From NCBI GenBank assembly GCA_963932465.1, contig OZ010791.1, positions 155,231,915 through 155,295,914 on the forward strand: 64,000 nucleotides of DNA, given 5' to 3'. Shown here one piece after another: positions 10,951-21,175 of this stretch. The notes beneath the pieces were generated by a model. The model was not told the origin of the DNA, did no database searches, and saw only the letters and a program-made list of their open reading frames with translations. The DNA comes from Maratus speciosus. Lineage: Eukaryota; Arthropoda; Arachnida; Araneae; Salticidae. The first letter of the stretch is position 1; each line of letters opens with the position of its first letter. A program made the position numbers and the translations under genes.

Positions 10951-12507
10951 CAGTGGTGGTCAAAATTATAAGGACAAGGCAAAAATCGCCAAATCTTGGC
11001 TACATTTGGCCGGAAACTCATGCAAATTTAATGGCTGGAAACCAATGAAAAACGAAAATTATTCTTATAAGTTTTTATGAAAATATGTGAAAAATTCATA
11101 TTCATAAAATGTATTATGGATTTATACAGCCATCTGATATGGACAAAATTATAAGAACAGATGTATTTGTGTGTTCGCAAAAGTAAAATTTGCATGTTTT
11201 TCGCTCTGAACACGGAACTTCTGGATGATATAAATGCGTAGTAAGCGTTTGGGATCGTCATATTCTGTTTTTCAGTTATGCCGCTTAGGTAGAAAGCTTT
11301 CGAAGTTTGAGAAAGGGAAAGTGGATGCCTTTAAAAGTTCAGCACTTTCTGTAAGCCAAATTGCGACAAAGCTTAATAGATCAAGAACGGTTATTTACAA
11401 TTATCTTAAAAATCCCGTTAAATATGGACGGCAAAGACATACAGGTAGGCCATCTTCTGTTCCTGTACTTGAGAAAAGAATGATAATAAGGCGAGCTTGC
11501 TCCAAAAAACAAATGTCAATAGAAATAAAACGTGAATTGAACTTAGAATCCAGTGCTCGAATTGTCCGACGTGTTTTACAAAAAGAAAAGAAAAGATTCG
11601 CTATGGTAAACATATGTCACGACCGCCTCTTACAAAAGTTCATAAAAGACTGAGGATGGAGTTTGCCAAAAAATGCATTACTATGGGAAAAAAGTGGGAT
11701 GATGTTGTCTTTTCCGATGAGAAAAGGTTTAATTTGGATGAACCAGATAGTTTTCGCTACTTCTGGTATGATCTCCGTAGAGAAAAAGAAATTTTCTCAA
11801 AGCGTGCATTTGGAGGTTGCTCAGTTACAGTCTGGTGAGGTTTCGCAACTGGTGGAACTACTCCAATAGTTTTTTTGCACAGTAGAATGAATTCTGAGAG
11901 TTATGTTGATGTATTGGGCGATAATCCTTTACCGGAAGTACCGTTAATAACGAGTGGACACTATTTTTCCAACAGGACAATGCCTCAGTACATGTTTCCC
12001 AAAATTCAAAATCGTGGTTTGATGCTAATTTCGTGAAACTATTTGATTGGCCGGCCAGAAGCCCTGATTTAAATCCAATGGAAAATCTGTGGAGTATTCT
12101 GGCACACGAAGTATACAAAAATGGTATACAATATGAAAATAAGCAGGAGCTCATGTCCTCCATCGAAAAAGCCTGGTCAAAAATTTCCAAGATCGTTCTT
12201 AAGGAACTGTCAAACTCCATGACGTCAAGGACTGATAAAAGTGATTGAGAAGAAGTGGGAGATTATTAATTATTAGTGTATTTCAGGCAAAAATATTCAT
12301 TGTCCTTATAATTTTGTCCAATTTTTACAATGACATATTTTGTTAATTATGGCAAAACATTCGTATTTTGCATTTTCCGATGTTTTGCATTCTACAATGA
12401 TTTCTATCATAAAAAAGCATTTTACGTATAAATTTCACATTATTTAGTTCAGAAATAAAAATTTTCTGTGCAATTTTCAATTGTTCTTATAATTCTGACC
12501 ACCACTG
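10951..12507 (+). mobile_element. Tc1-like DD34E element with IR/DR ends
   Basis: The tips are CAGTGGTGGTCAAAATTATA and its complement TATAATTCTGACCACCACTG, each beside TA (10949-10950, 12508-12509). A second copy of the tip core (GGACAAAATTATAAGAACAG) lies inside the left arm at 11141-11160, and its inverted counterpart (CTTATAATTTTGTCC) at 12304-12318. This is the two-binding-site IR/DR arrangement of some Tc1 elements. Length 1557 bp. It lies inside the older gene-bearing element and splits its coding sequence just after the RIDVVFD segment. Confidence 0.9.
11234..12248 (+). pseudogene. Tc1-like transposase, frameshifted
   Basis: The N-terminal HTH region reads SKFEKGKVDAF, then LSVSQIATKLNRSRTVIYNY, with a GRPSSVP linker, as in Tc1 paired-type DNA-binding domains. 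After a frameshift near 11605 the catalytic part follows with VVFSDEKRFNLDEPD (first Asp). A stop at 11836 interrupts VTVW before the expected Gly-rich turn. Another frameshift near 11955 leads into QQDNASVH (second Asp), and SPDLNPMENLW carries the final Glu. Counting residues from that Asp to that Glu gives 34 between them, so DD34E. All three catalytic residues remain readable. At least two frameshifts and one stop inactivate it, and their small number suggests fairly recent insertion. Confidence 0.9.
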
Positions 12508-13362
12508 TATCAAATACAACATCGATTCTTTGAGAGGATGTAGAATCTTTTATTATTTTAGAAAACAGATTCTTTGCTAGTTGTCCAAATGATTGTAGCT
12601 CCTGCTGTAGCTTTGAACAAAACACATTCCATCAATGATATTAACATTACTATCATTTGCATTCTTTCAGCAGTCGCAATTTTGTCATAACATCCATCAG
12701 TTTGATTTTTCAGTTTTTCGCATTAAACCATCAAGTGTTGCTAAAGACTATGGAAGAGGCCCTATGTGGTAGAAAAAAAACAGTTCTCATATCGAAATTT
12801 CTTCGCTCTGCAATGATCGCCATCTGAGCAAACATATTTCTTTCTGCCTAGGCAACAAACTCTGATTTATTAAATTTTACACTCTGTTTCTCCTTAAAGT
12901 TGGAAAATGTCTTTAGCTTCTTTATTTTTAGAGGTTTGGAAAACCCGTCTGGCTTTGAGTCTTCAGACAGATATTCTCTTTTGAAAGTTTGGTAAGCTTT
13001 TTCACCCATCTCATGAGCTTTGACCATGTCTTCGACAATGTCTAGATTTGTCATTGATCCAGTTGATTCTATTACCGTGTCTAGATTTATCCATTCATTG
13101 GTAATCATGTTCTGTAAATATGAGATATCACGTTCGTCTTTCTGGATCCTGCTCAAAGACAGATCTGGATGTAGAACTAATTTTGGTTCTTTCACGAATC
13201 ATGTGAAGAAATGCTATCCTGATATCAAAAGTATCTCTCGACAGTGGCAGATCTTTGACTGTAACTTTTGACCCCTGCATTTCTTTACTTATTGTCTCTT
13301 CAATCGTCCAATTAATTTAATAGCATGCAAAACCAAGAAAATCTTTTAATCACCCTGTTTAT

Positions 13363-13663
13363 CGGCGGCCATTTTCCAATATGGCGTCTATTAGCTACTC
13401 TGTTTTTGAATGTATCACGGATAAATGACATGTTGTTGTTGTGGTGAATTAAAAAATGTGTGGTTTACCAAGTCCGCTGAAGTGAAACCACACGAGCCCC
13501 TGGCTCAACGACGGCGGCCATTTTCCAATATGGCGCCCATAAGCTACCCTGGTTTTGAATGTATCATGGATAAATGACATGTTGTTGTTGTGGTGAATTA
13601 AAAAATGTATGGTTTACCAAGTCCGCTGACATGAAACCACACGAGCCCCTGGCTCAACGACTA
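13363..13663. repeat. 149-bp tandem duplication of the right TIR
   Basis: 13363-13511 and 13512-13663 are near-identical direct copies, differing at roughly ten positions by eye. Both contain GCGGCCATTTTCCAATATGG, TGTTGTTGTTGTGG and CCCCTGGCTCAACGAC. The outer copy is the right terminus of the gene-bearing element, and the inner one is an extra terminus next to the gene's 5' end. Confidence 0.9.
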
Positions 13664-15060
13664 TAGTGACTGCAATGAGATTTTGAACACTTAATAGCAA
13701 GACAGATGTGTGTATTTTAAAAGTTATGTGTATTTTTAAAAGTACATTTCAGTTTTATAAAATTTTGTTCTGTATACTAAAAAATTACTTATAAATCAAT
13801 AGAGCAAAGTTACTACTACGTTATAAAAATAAAGAAACTGATACAAATTCTAATATGTTCACCGTATGAATTTCATATTACACTCAGGAGTACCTTGCTC
13901 TCTCATCTATGAGTACTACCACTCATTTATATTATACAACTTCTGAAATGTTAGGTGTGCCAAGGTACCCATCTCCCCTACATTCATTATTTATTGAGAA
14001 TATTTCAGTTGTTTGTTTAAAATTACTGTTATCTTCGTAAAATTATGTATATTACAAAAAAGAAAAAAAATTGTATTTTAAAAGAGTTGTATTTACTTCA
14101 TAAAAATATTTTATTTATAATATTATAATGTAAAACGACTAACTCTTTATATTTAAATTGTTTAGGTTTTGTATCGTACTGATGGGTTTTATTGAAGAAT
14201 GTTTACATCAGCATTATAAATCTTTCGTAGTGGCGAAATAACATCCTGTGCAGGTCCCTTTATTAATTTTTGTCTTCTCATGAAAGACATCTTTGACATG
14301 CCTATAGAATTCACTCTTCGAACAGAACAAATAGAGTATTGAAGAAATATACAGTGGGAGACAAGCATTCAAGATTATTTTCGAGCATATATAGAATCAC
14401 ATGGAATAATTAGAATTAGTTTTTTAATGTAGTAGATAATTACCTTATAGTATGACTAAATATATGTTTACTTTTAATTCAGCAAAATTAAATTAAAAAA
14501 ATTGCGAATAACAACAAATTTTGAGTTTTTTGAATGAGCATATAACAGCAAGTGCCTAAAAGTTAATTTTCGGCAAAAGGTTAACTCCCAAATTTCGATT
14601 GCTTAAAGTATTTATTTTGAAATACGCTTTTGAAATACGCTACCACAAAACTGGACGCATGTTAAAAAATTATAAGAAACTAACAATTTTAATATAAAGA
14701 TATCAGAGTGGGATTTGCTTCCTACGTCTTCTCAAAAAAGTCAGGTATGTGTTTGGCACAAGGAAAAAAAGTTACAATTTTGGCCGATAGGTGACACTAA
14801 TAGGGTCTGCATTATCAAAGACATGAAAGATATCAGATTAAATTATATACATCAGGTACATACGTTTGCACTTTACAATGCATTACAAAGACGAATATTC
14901 GATATACTTATTAGCTCATGAAATAATATTCTTGCCAATTCATTTGTTAAAACAAAACAACTTCAGACGTGATTTTCTTTCGTTGTCATGATTGCACTCA
15001 TTCAAGAAAATGCAATAAATTCAACAAAATCAGAAAGTCAATTTGCACCCACCGTTGCCA
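13664..15060. other. No gene; AT-rich
   Basis: Only a TACAGTGGGAGACAAG sequence at 14350 recalls a Tc1-type tip; no partner found. Confidence 0.5.
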
Positions 15061-15239
15061 CGACCAACGACATACAAGGCCAGTTCATGACTTTTAAAAT
15101 GTCACACGGAGCGGATTATCTTTACACGGCGATTGGCACAAAACGTTGGCTTTCCGCTTTGTACCAATCACCATGTAAAGATGATCCACTCCGTGTAACG
15201 TTTTAAACGTTATAAACTGGCATTGTATGTCGTTGGTCG
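15061..15239. mobile_element. Perfectly folded short palindrome (MITE)
   Basis: 15061-15145 pairs with 15155-15239. The tip CGACCAACGACATACAA is matched by TTGTATGTCGTTGGTCG, and CGGAGCGGAT / ATCCACTCCG lie further in. The almost identical open frames on both strands are a by-product of the palindrome. No TSD recognised. Confidence 0.75.
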
Positions 15240-15256
15240 CGCTGTTACTAAAGTTA

Positions 15257-15551
15257 TAGCGTCTAGAAGATATAGTGTGGGAACCGGCTATTCCAGTAAG
15301 TAATAATTTAAAAATTGCTAAAAATTTTAATCCCATAAATGTTGAACGATGCTGAATAACAAATGTCGATCGCAGCGACATCTTCTAGCTCTTCACACAC
15401 TGAAACGCTTTCTAAATTGAATAATTACGTTTGAACTACCAGATGTCGCTACAATCGACATTTTTCGTTCAGCATCGTTCAACATTTATGGGATACAACT
15501 TTTTAGCACTTTTTGGTTGGCCGATTACCACACTATATCTTCTAGACACTG
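15257..15551. mobile_element. Palindromic MITE, copy 1
   Basis: The arms begin GCGTCTAGAAGATATAGTGTG and are matched at 15520-15551. Both arms carry AAATGTTGAACGATGCTGAA or its complement. TA flanks each end. Same family as the next entry. Confidence 0.8.
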
Positions 15552-15564
15552 TATACTAAAGGTA

Positions 15565-15961
15565 CAGCGCCTAGAAGATACAGTGTGGAAAACGGCTATT
15601 CCTATAATGCTTTAAAAAGTGCTAAAAACTTGTATCCCATAAATCTCCAACAATGCTCAGCGGCAATATGCTGATACGAGCGCCATCTCGTAACTCTTTT
15701 CAATATAAACCCTGTGTTTTCAAAAATTATAGAATGTTAAATATCGGAAACTATAAATATAAGATATTTTAGTCTATTTTAAGCTAATTTAGTTAGGGAA
15801 TGACGTGAAATAGGTTAAAGAGTCTCTTTTAGAATGACTATCGTTTTTAAATCACTACGATGGCGCTACGATCGACATCTTGTTATTCAGCATCGTTTAT
15901 GAGATTCAATTTTTTAGCACCAATATGTAGCCGTTTTCCACACTGTATCTTCTAGGCACTG
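15565..15961. mobile_element. Palindromic MITE, copy 2
   Basis: Tips CAGCGCCTAGAAGATACAG and the complement CTGTATCTTCTAGGCACTG. TA flanks each end (15563-15564, 15962-15963). It is longer than copy 1, with an AT-rich centre (15715-15840). Both copies and their junction are bordered by TACTAAAG, so the pair may be a tandem duplication of element plus target. Confidence 0.8.
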
Positions 15962-16504
15962 TACTAAAGGAATAGTTCATAAACTTCGTTAGTTGTTGAT
16001 TCACGTCTTTTAAAAGAATGCATTTAAATATTTTCAGAAAACTAAACTGTAAAGCGCCATCCATCGGCGAAAATTTTATTTATATTATTTTTAGTGAATA
16101 ATAAAATTAAAAAATCCGATTCTTTGGCATTTTTTGGGGGCAAACTTGATCTCAATAGGTAACTTGTTGATGTTTTATCATTTTAAAATGCTTTTAAAAC
16201 TTAAAGGATGCTATACTCATTTGTGATAGTTTTCTTCTTCTTTTATGGACGTTTAACTAGATGACTCTTTTCCTAAAAGTATAGTATAAATTATGCACAG
16301 AGTAAAAGTAAAAGATAAAATATCCTACTAGCACATCCTCAAAATTTAATAAACATATATATATTTGAGAAAAAAGAAATAATCAAATTTTCATTCTGAG
16401 GCATGATCTAGTTAAATAAATATTACTTGATTAATGAAAGTGACTTTATAAAAGTAATAAATATATATAGTTTTTTAAAATTCAAAATGTGTTTTAAATA
16501 ATAA

Positions 16505-16923
16505 AAACAAGTTGGAAATTGCACGTTAAACGTGGCAAATGTGGTGCGTTCGTACTATAACTAATTTAATAAATATATTTTGCACCGTATATTGTACTAA
16601 ATGTATATTTCACTGCACTTCGTAAGTGCATATCAATTCATTCTGTTCGAAAGGCTGTATAACGTCATTAAAATGCACTTGAAATATTTTTTTTCTCATT
16701 GACCGTAATGTAACGGAAAACTTTTGACTGTCCCTGTAATTAAACTATGCATCCGATTTTCATAAAATTTGAAATGACTGAACAAAATTTTGCACAAATT
16801 TTATATCTAAAATTTCCGACCGTTCGGTTGGGTAGTTTTTGCTCTGTTATATGCGAACGGACAGGCAGACGGACCGAACGACGACTATAGGTGCTGCGTA
16901 TTTATATAATTACGAACGCACCT
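16505..16923. mobile_element. GGTGCGTTCGTA family, copy 1
   Basis: Starts with GGAAATTGCACGTTAAACG, then GGTGCGTTCGTACTATAACT, and ends TATATAATTACGAACGCACC, so a short inverted repeat GGTGCGTTCGTA sits near both ends. The interior has GGTTGGGTAGTTTTTG, GCTGTTATATGCG and a CAGGCAGACGGACC tract. Shared with 47357-48110 and 49256-49738. No coding capacity. Confidence 0.7.
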
Positions 16924-18059
16924 AATAAAAAGAGAGGTTAACAAACTACATTTCATTCGGCTAAAATTATTTGAAGGAAAAAGCTAAATTAATTTAAATT
17001 ATTCAAAATGTTCCTTTTTAGCACTTTCCAACATAACTGAAAAGTGTTTATGACTTCAGTTTGTCTGTCTGTCCTATTTCTGTCCGTCCTCTAACTCGTG
17101 TAAATATAGACGGATCGCCATGAAATAGATATATGTTATTGATATTCGCTAAGGCATGTTTGGTATTGAAAATGAAGCATGCAGTAATTAAAGTTCCTTT
17201 GCAGGGTATGATGTAGAGTCATATATTGATATATTAATATACTCAAAATCAAGTTGTTTCTAAATTACATTCCGTTAATTTATTTGTCCACTCATAAATC
17301 TTTAAATATCTATTCATTAACTATAATATAAATTGATTTCTTATCTCATATAAAAAGCTCTCTTTTTGAATAAAAGTAAATATATATCTTGCTACAATTG
17401 GCGGGAATTAATTAATAATCTAGATGTAATCATAATATTATTTATTTCCTGGCTAAAATAAAGCTTTTCGTAAGTTAAATGTGACTTTGTTTTCGCTAAT
17501 TTGTGTAATTTTAACATCTCTTAGTAAATATAGACAAAATAATTATACGTTGATGGATGACTAATAAAATTATAATCTAGCGCAATCTTAAATAAGTAAC
17601 TTAAGGGAGTAAATGCTCATTTCTTTAATTATTATAAAAAAAAAAAAAAACACCACATTTTTTCATCCGTGATTTATCGCCAGGGTGATTCTTTAGATTT
17701 TGAACTTTTAAATGTAGCAAGCTAACGGATTTTTTTTTTTACTTTTTCGTGGCTCGGCAGGTATATTTCTCGGGGACTTAGCAACCAGTTAGAAGATGTA
17801 AGGTAGCGAAATTTTACTCGTGAAAGGAGACCACCTCCTCGAAGTCTTGTTCTCTTCGTATACAATAAAAGGATTATTCCATGGATTGTGGACTTTCTCA
17901 AATTATTTGCTTTATTTTCTTCAGGAGACGAACTGGTCTGGATTACCGTGGTGCAATGTCTTTTGATTATATATTTCCGATCACTACTCATTAGTTAATA
18001 AAAATAAAAAAGAAAGAAAGAAAAGAAATCGTGTTTCAGAAATTTATTCAACTAAAACA
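16924..18059. other. No gene; weak repeat similarity
   Basis: 17030-17200 (GAAAAGTGTTTATGACTTCA, GTCTGTCTGTCC) is related to 31340-31380. The 89-codon minus-strand frame at 17722-17991 matches nothing I recognise. Confidence 0.5.
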
Positions 18060-18810
18060 ACATCATACAGGGACATTCCAAAGAATTCCATTACATTAAG
18101 ACCTATGGGGGAAAATGGTTTGCGGGGATTTTTGATAACGTTTCACAATTACAAACTCATTGAAATTTATGTATAACTCTGGCAGCACACTACAAGATGC
18201 TTACTATAGAATGCGGTATGGATAGCATTCATCGTTCATTTACATTGGTACTCAAAAGAATTATATTACATTACGGTCTGCAGAGAAAAATCGTTTGCGG
18301 TGTATTTTATGCATGTTACGTATTGGAATTGATATATATATCTGAGGTGCACTTCGAGATATTTACTATAGAATAGGGTCTGCATAGCATTCATCATTGA
18401 TATACAGGAACACACAAAATTATTCGGTTACAGTAATCTCTAAGAACAATAATTGCTGGAAGTAGTACGTTTTCTGTTCTGGTAAGTGTTTTTAAATTAA
18501 ACTCTTTTTTGTATATTTCTTAGTGTGTTTAAATTCTACAGATCATATGCAGGGCTGCACAAAACATCTGAAGTACATTTTCGTTTATTGAAAGAAATTG
18601 CTGAAGGGGAATTTTCAACTGTGATATGCGTTTTCTAATTGAACTGAATTATAGGATACTATGTATTATGTGATATATCTATAGTACATATGCAGGGCTG
18701 CGAAAAAAAAAATTCAGATTTTTTTTTTTTCTCGTCTTGCGACGAAAATTTATAAAATTAAGTTTGCAAACATGTTGTGTGTTTTATAAATTGTTCATTT
18801 AGACAATCTT
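18060..18810 (+). repeat. Degenerate tandem array, ~170-bp unit
   Basis: The motif CATTTACAGGGACAxxCAAAAGAATT followed by TTACATTA and AAAAATCGTTTGCGGTGTA recurs at about 18067, 18243 and 18401. Shorter relatives marked CAGGGCTGCACAAAA lie at 18550 and 18690. The same array recurs at 31320-32480 and is partly visible at 17030-17200. Confidence 0.6.
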
Positions 18811-20324
18811 TTTCATTAGTTTTATTATAGTATTCTAAATGTATTGGAAAGTGTTTCATATTATATGCTCAACGCATGATTTTACGTTCTTGTTTTTCCA
18901 AAAGTTATATATTTGTTATATATAAGTTATATCTTGTTTTTCCATAAGTTCCATAAAAATATCCGTTTGTTTGTTAAGCTCAAAATTTCATGTGAAGAGT
19001 AAAATGTACCTGAAATTGATGATTCTCTATTTTATTTATTTATTTTTATTTATTTAATTAATTTATTTATTTTAGAAATGGTTGAATAAATATTTTATTA
19101 TTTTCAAAGATATTGTGATTATAATCAGAATTTCAACTGGCAAGGTTTCAGACATTATTTTTCATATTCTCCGATTTATCTGTTTTCTTAAATCACTGGA
19201 CAATAATGAGATTGCTTTTATTCGCAATAATGCTCAATTTCCTTCTACATCATAAGTAAAAAGAATCTTAATGCAATCTGGAAGAAAGTATATATTTTCC
19301 AATGCTTCTTTATAAAGTGCTGTCAAAATTACATTTTCTTATGCATCCATTTATTTAAATTTTCAACAATGAAATTTTGGAAAACGAATATACTCTACCG
19401 ACGCAAAATTTCCCTGCATTAAATAAATTATTCAAAATAACTATAAAATAAATTACTGTCATCATTATTATTTATAATGATGACAATATGATATATTACT
19501 GAAATATTATGATATTATACTGAAATAATAGCAATGAATTTTCTGATCAAGTTAGAAAATAGATACATATTTAATCCTTATATAGCATGAAGAAATGCAT
19601 TTCATATAGCAAATTTTATACATCGAATTTATAAATTATTGTTCATTAATTTAAAAATATATTGTTTTTTAAAATTTTGTTGTTTATTTACAAGAATTTT
19701 TTCCCTTTCTTTTTTTTCTTGTTTATTATTAATAATGAATGAAGGCATGAATTTTCAGTTGTTCAGTAGTTAGCAATTTTTTTTTCTTTCTAAATTCTTC
19801 CATTTATATATTTTGGTTAAAGTATTTAGAGAAAATCGATTCAATCTGCGGATGTATGGTTTCCATGCATTAAATGAATTACACGAAACATCTATTATAT
19901 AAATTACTAACATTCTTTTATTATTACAATGGATCTACAATTTAAGGATCGTGGATTTCTTTTCAAAATATTCACGATTAGTCATTGTATATAGAGATAA
20001 ATTAATCTATTCACGGTGGAATACATGTGGAAAAATTTATAAATTATTGTTTGATAGTTTAAGGAATGTATTGATGATTCAAAGCAAACGTGTTTAAAAT
20101 TCTAGGGCTAAATATTGAATTTCTAAGATACTGGCATTTTTTAAAGGATTGCAGCTGCTTGAATCTTCACCCATCAGTGCTGCTTTAGAATGTAATCATG
20201 TGAATATTCTAAATACTTAAAAACGGAGCAGAAATGTACGTGGGCACTTTTCTAACTTTTGCCGACACCCATCATATGATATATCATTGGAAAGCCCTGT
20301 CACCACCCTTTCATATTATGACCG
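18811..20324. other. No gene; low complexity
   Basis: Contains a TTTA-rich stretch at 19030-19075 and long AT-rich DNA. Confidence 0.6.
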
Positions 20325-20630
20325 TTCCCCTAGAGAGCGCCCCTGGTGGTGCATTGTGGAAATAACTGATTTTTCAGCGCGTGCGCTAAAGTATGAAACA
20401 TATTGCGCACCCTGGTGGTGGAAGGCAGAACTAAAAGATTTCGCAGCGCATGCGCAGCATGCCTGTATGGTGTCGCAGGCAGCGGGGTTCCGATTCGTAG
20501 GTTCATATAGATAATATCGCGCCCCCTGGCGGTAGAATCAAAGAATCTTGCAGTGCGTACGCAGCACGCCTACTATACAGTACCGCAGGCAGCGGGAACC
20601 CGGTTCGAGGTTCGTTCGGGTCGAGATCGG
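20325..20630 (+). repeat. GC-richer repeat block, three units
   Basis: CCCTGGTGGTG (or GCGGT) is followed by AGAAT.TTGCAG, GCGCATGCGCAGCA and GTCGCAGGCAGCGGG. Units start near 20340, 20410 and 20521. The last includes CGGTTCGAGGTTC, which looks like a B box but lacks an A box at the right distance. A 75-codon open frame here is not supported as a gene. Confidence 0.6.
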
Positions 20631-20762
20631 TTTTTTTGAAAAGTTTAGTTTTGGGGAAATATTTGTATAAATTAGAGGCCCGATGTAAGGAAGGGACGAA
20701 GCCAGATACTTACTTTACTGCTAACAATTGCTCTAATTATCTCAATGCTAAAATTAACTTAA

Positions 20763-21171
20763 GGTGGTTCTCAAATCCCCTGCTCAACAACGCAAATCTT
20801 TCTGACATATTTTCTTATCCATTTTTAAACGTAAAGGCATAAAATTGGCTGACCTGACTATTAAAGCGATTTGGAATCGAAATGAATTTTTCCATTTTTT
20901 GACCAATAAATTACTTATCGAGTTATAAGCGACCGTGGTCACGTGACCACGGGCTGTTCTTCTGTCTCGCTGTGTAGCGTGCGAAAATTCGGTTCAAAAC
21001 AACAAATCTGACAGGACTTTCTGAAAGATATTCTATCTTTACCGAAAAAAGGAAAACATCTTTCGAGGGTATTGTTTTTCAATAAAAACACCTGCCAATC
21101 TAATGTGTTTCCGAACAAAAATTAATTTAAAAATGTGTCAGATCTTAACTGTTTTGGATTTGAGAACAGCG
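20763..21171 (-). mobile_element. TTAA-flanked piggyBac-like MITE, copy 1
   Basis: TTAA at 20759-20762 and 21172-21175. The left end GGTGGTTCTCAAATCCCC and right end TTTGGATTTGAGAACAGC carry the family TIR (GGCTGTTCTCAA). Internal landmarks: CATAAAATTGG, GAGTTATAAGCGA, a GGTCACGTGACC palindrome, ATTCGGTTCAAAAC. Length 409 bp. TTAA plus empty sites elsewhere in the window points to the piggyBac superfamily, but no transposase is present. Confidence 0.8.
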
Positions 21172-21175
21172 TTAA

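Larger units (their letters stand above)
9769..13310 (-). pseudogene. Degraded GCDTVSAF/Cys-cluster family protein
   Basis: Minus-strand blocks occur in family order across several frames. They are: a segment ending in HPDLSLSRIQKDERD; HEMGEKAYQTFKREYL followed by KKLKTFSNFKEKQ (13195-12850); FAQMAIIAERRNFDMR (near 12800); IDGM...QKLQQELQSFGQLAKN and RIDVVFD (12640-12510); after the Tc1 insertion, PGHPERKWKQFLSDD (near 10860); MHGLLGKAVCN and GCDTVSAFA (10410-10330); then HGLFWMKCLQADPDLLSPDK, GWIFG and the tail CSCSRTCVS (10080-9850), ending at a stop at 9769. From memory, such proteins are multicopy in arthropods and cnidarians, with an intact GCDxxSAF motif and a C-x-C-type zinc-like tail. 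Function is not established to my knowledge. Frameshifts, a poly-A tract at 10511-10556 and the Tc1 element make it non-functional. Confidence 0.75.
9131..13663 (-). mobile_element. TIR transposon carrying a GCDTVSAF-family gene
   Basis: The ends share a perfect 15-bp inverted repeat TAGTCGTTGAGCCAG (9131-9145; complement 13649-13663). Imperfect pairing continues over about 150 bp, including GGTTTCAT, GTAGCTTAT and CGCCATATTG, to about 9292 and 13512. TAG flanks both sides (9128-9130, 13664-13666), consistent with a 3-bp TSD. TA with the TIR starting at the next base is an alternative. Between the ends lies a degraded minus-strand gene (9769-13310), interrupted by a Tc1-like element. Without that insertion the element is about 2.97 kb. 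I recognise the protein family but no published transposon name. Whether the encoded protein is the transposase is inference. Confidence 0.7.

Noticed and set aside
14350..14372. Tc1-type tip TACAGTGGGAGACAAG
   Set aside because: No matching inverted end or transposase nearby.
15094..15381. Similar frames on both strands (…SPCKDxPLRVTF)
   Set aside because: The similarity is produced by the near-perfect palindrome at 15061-15239.
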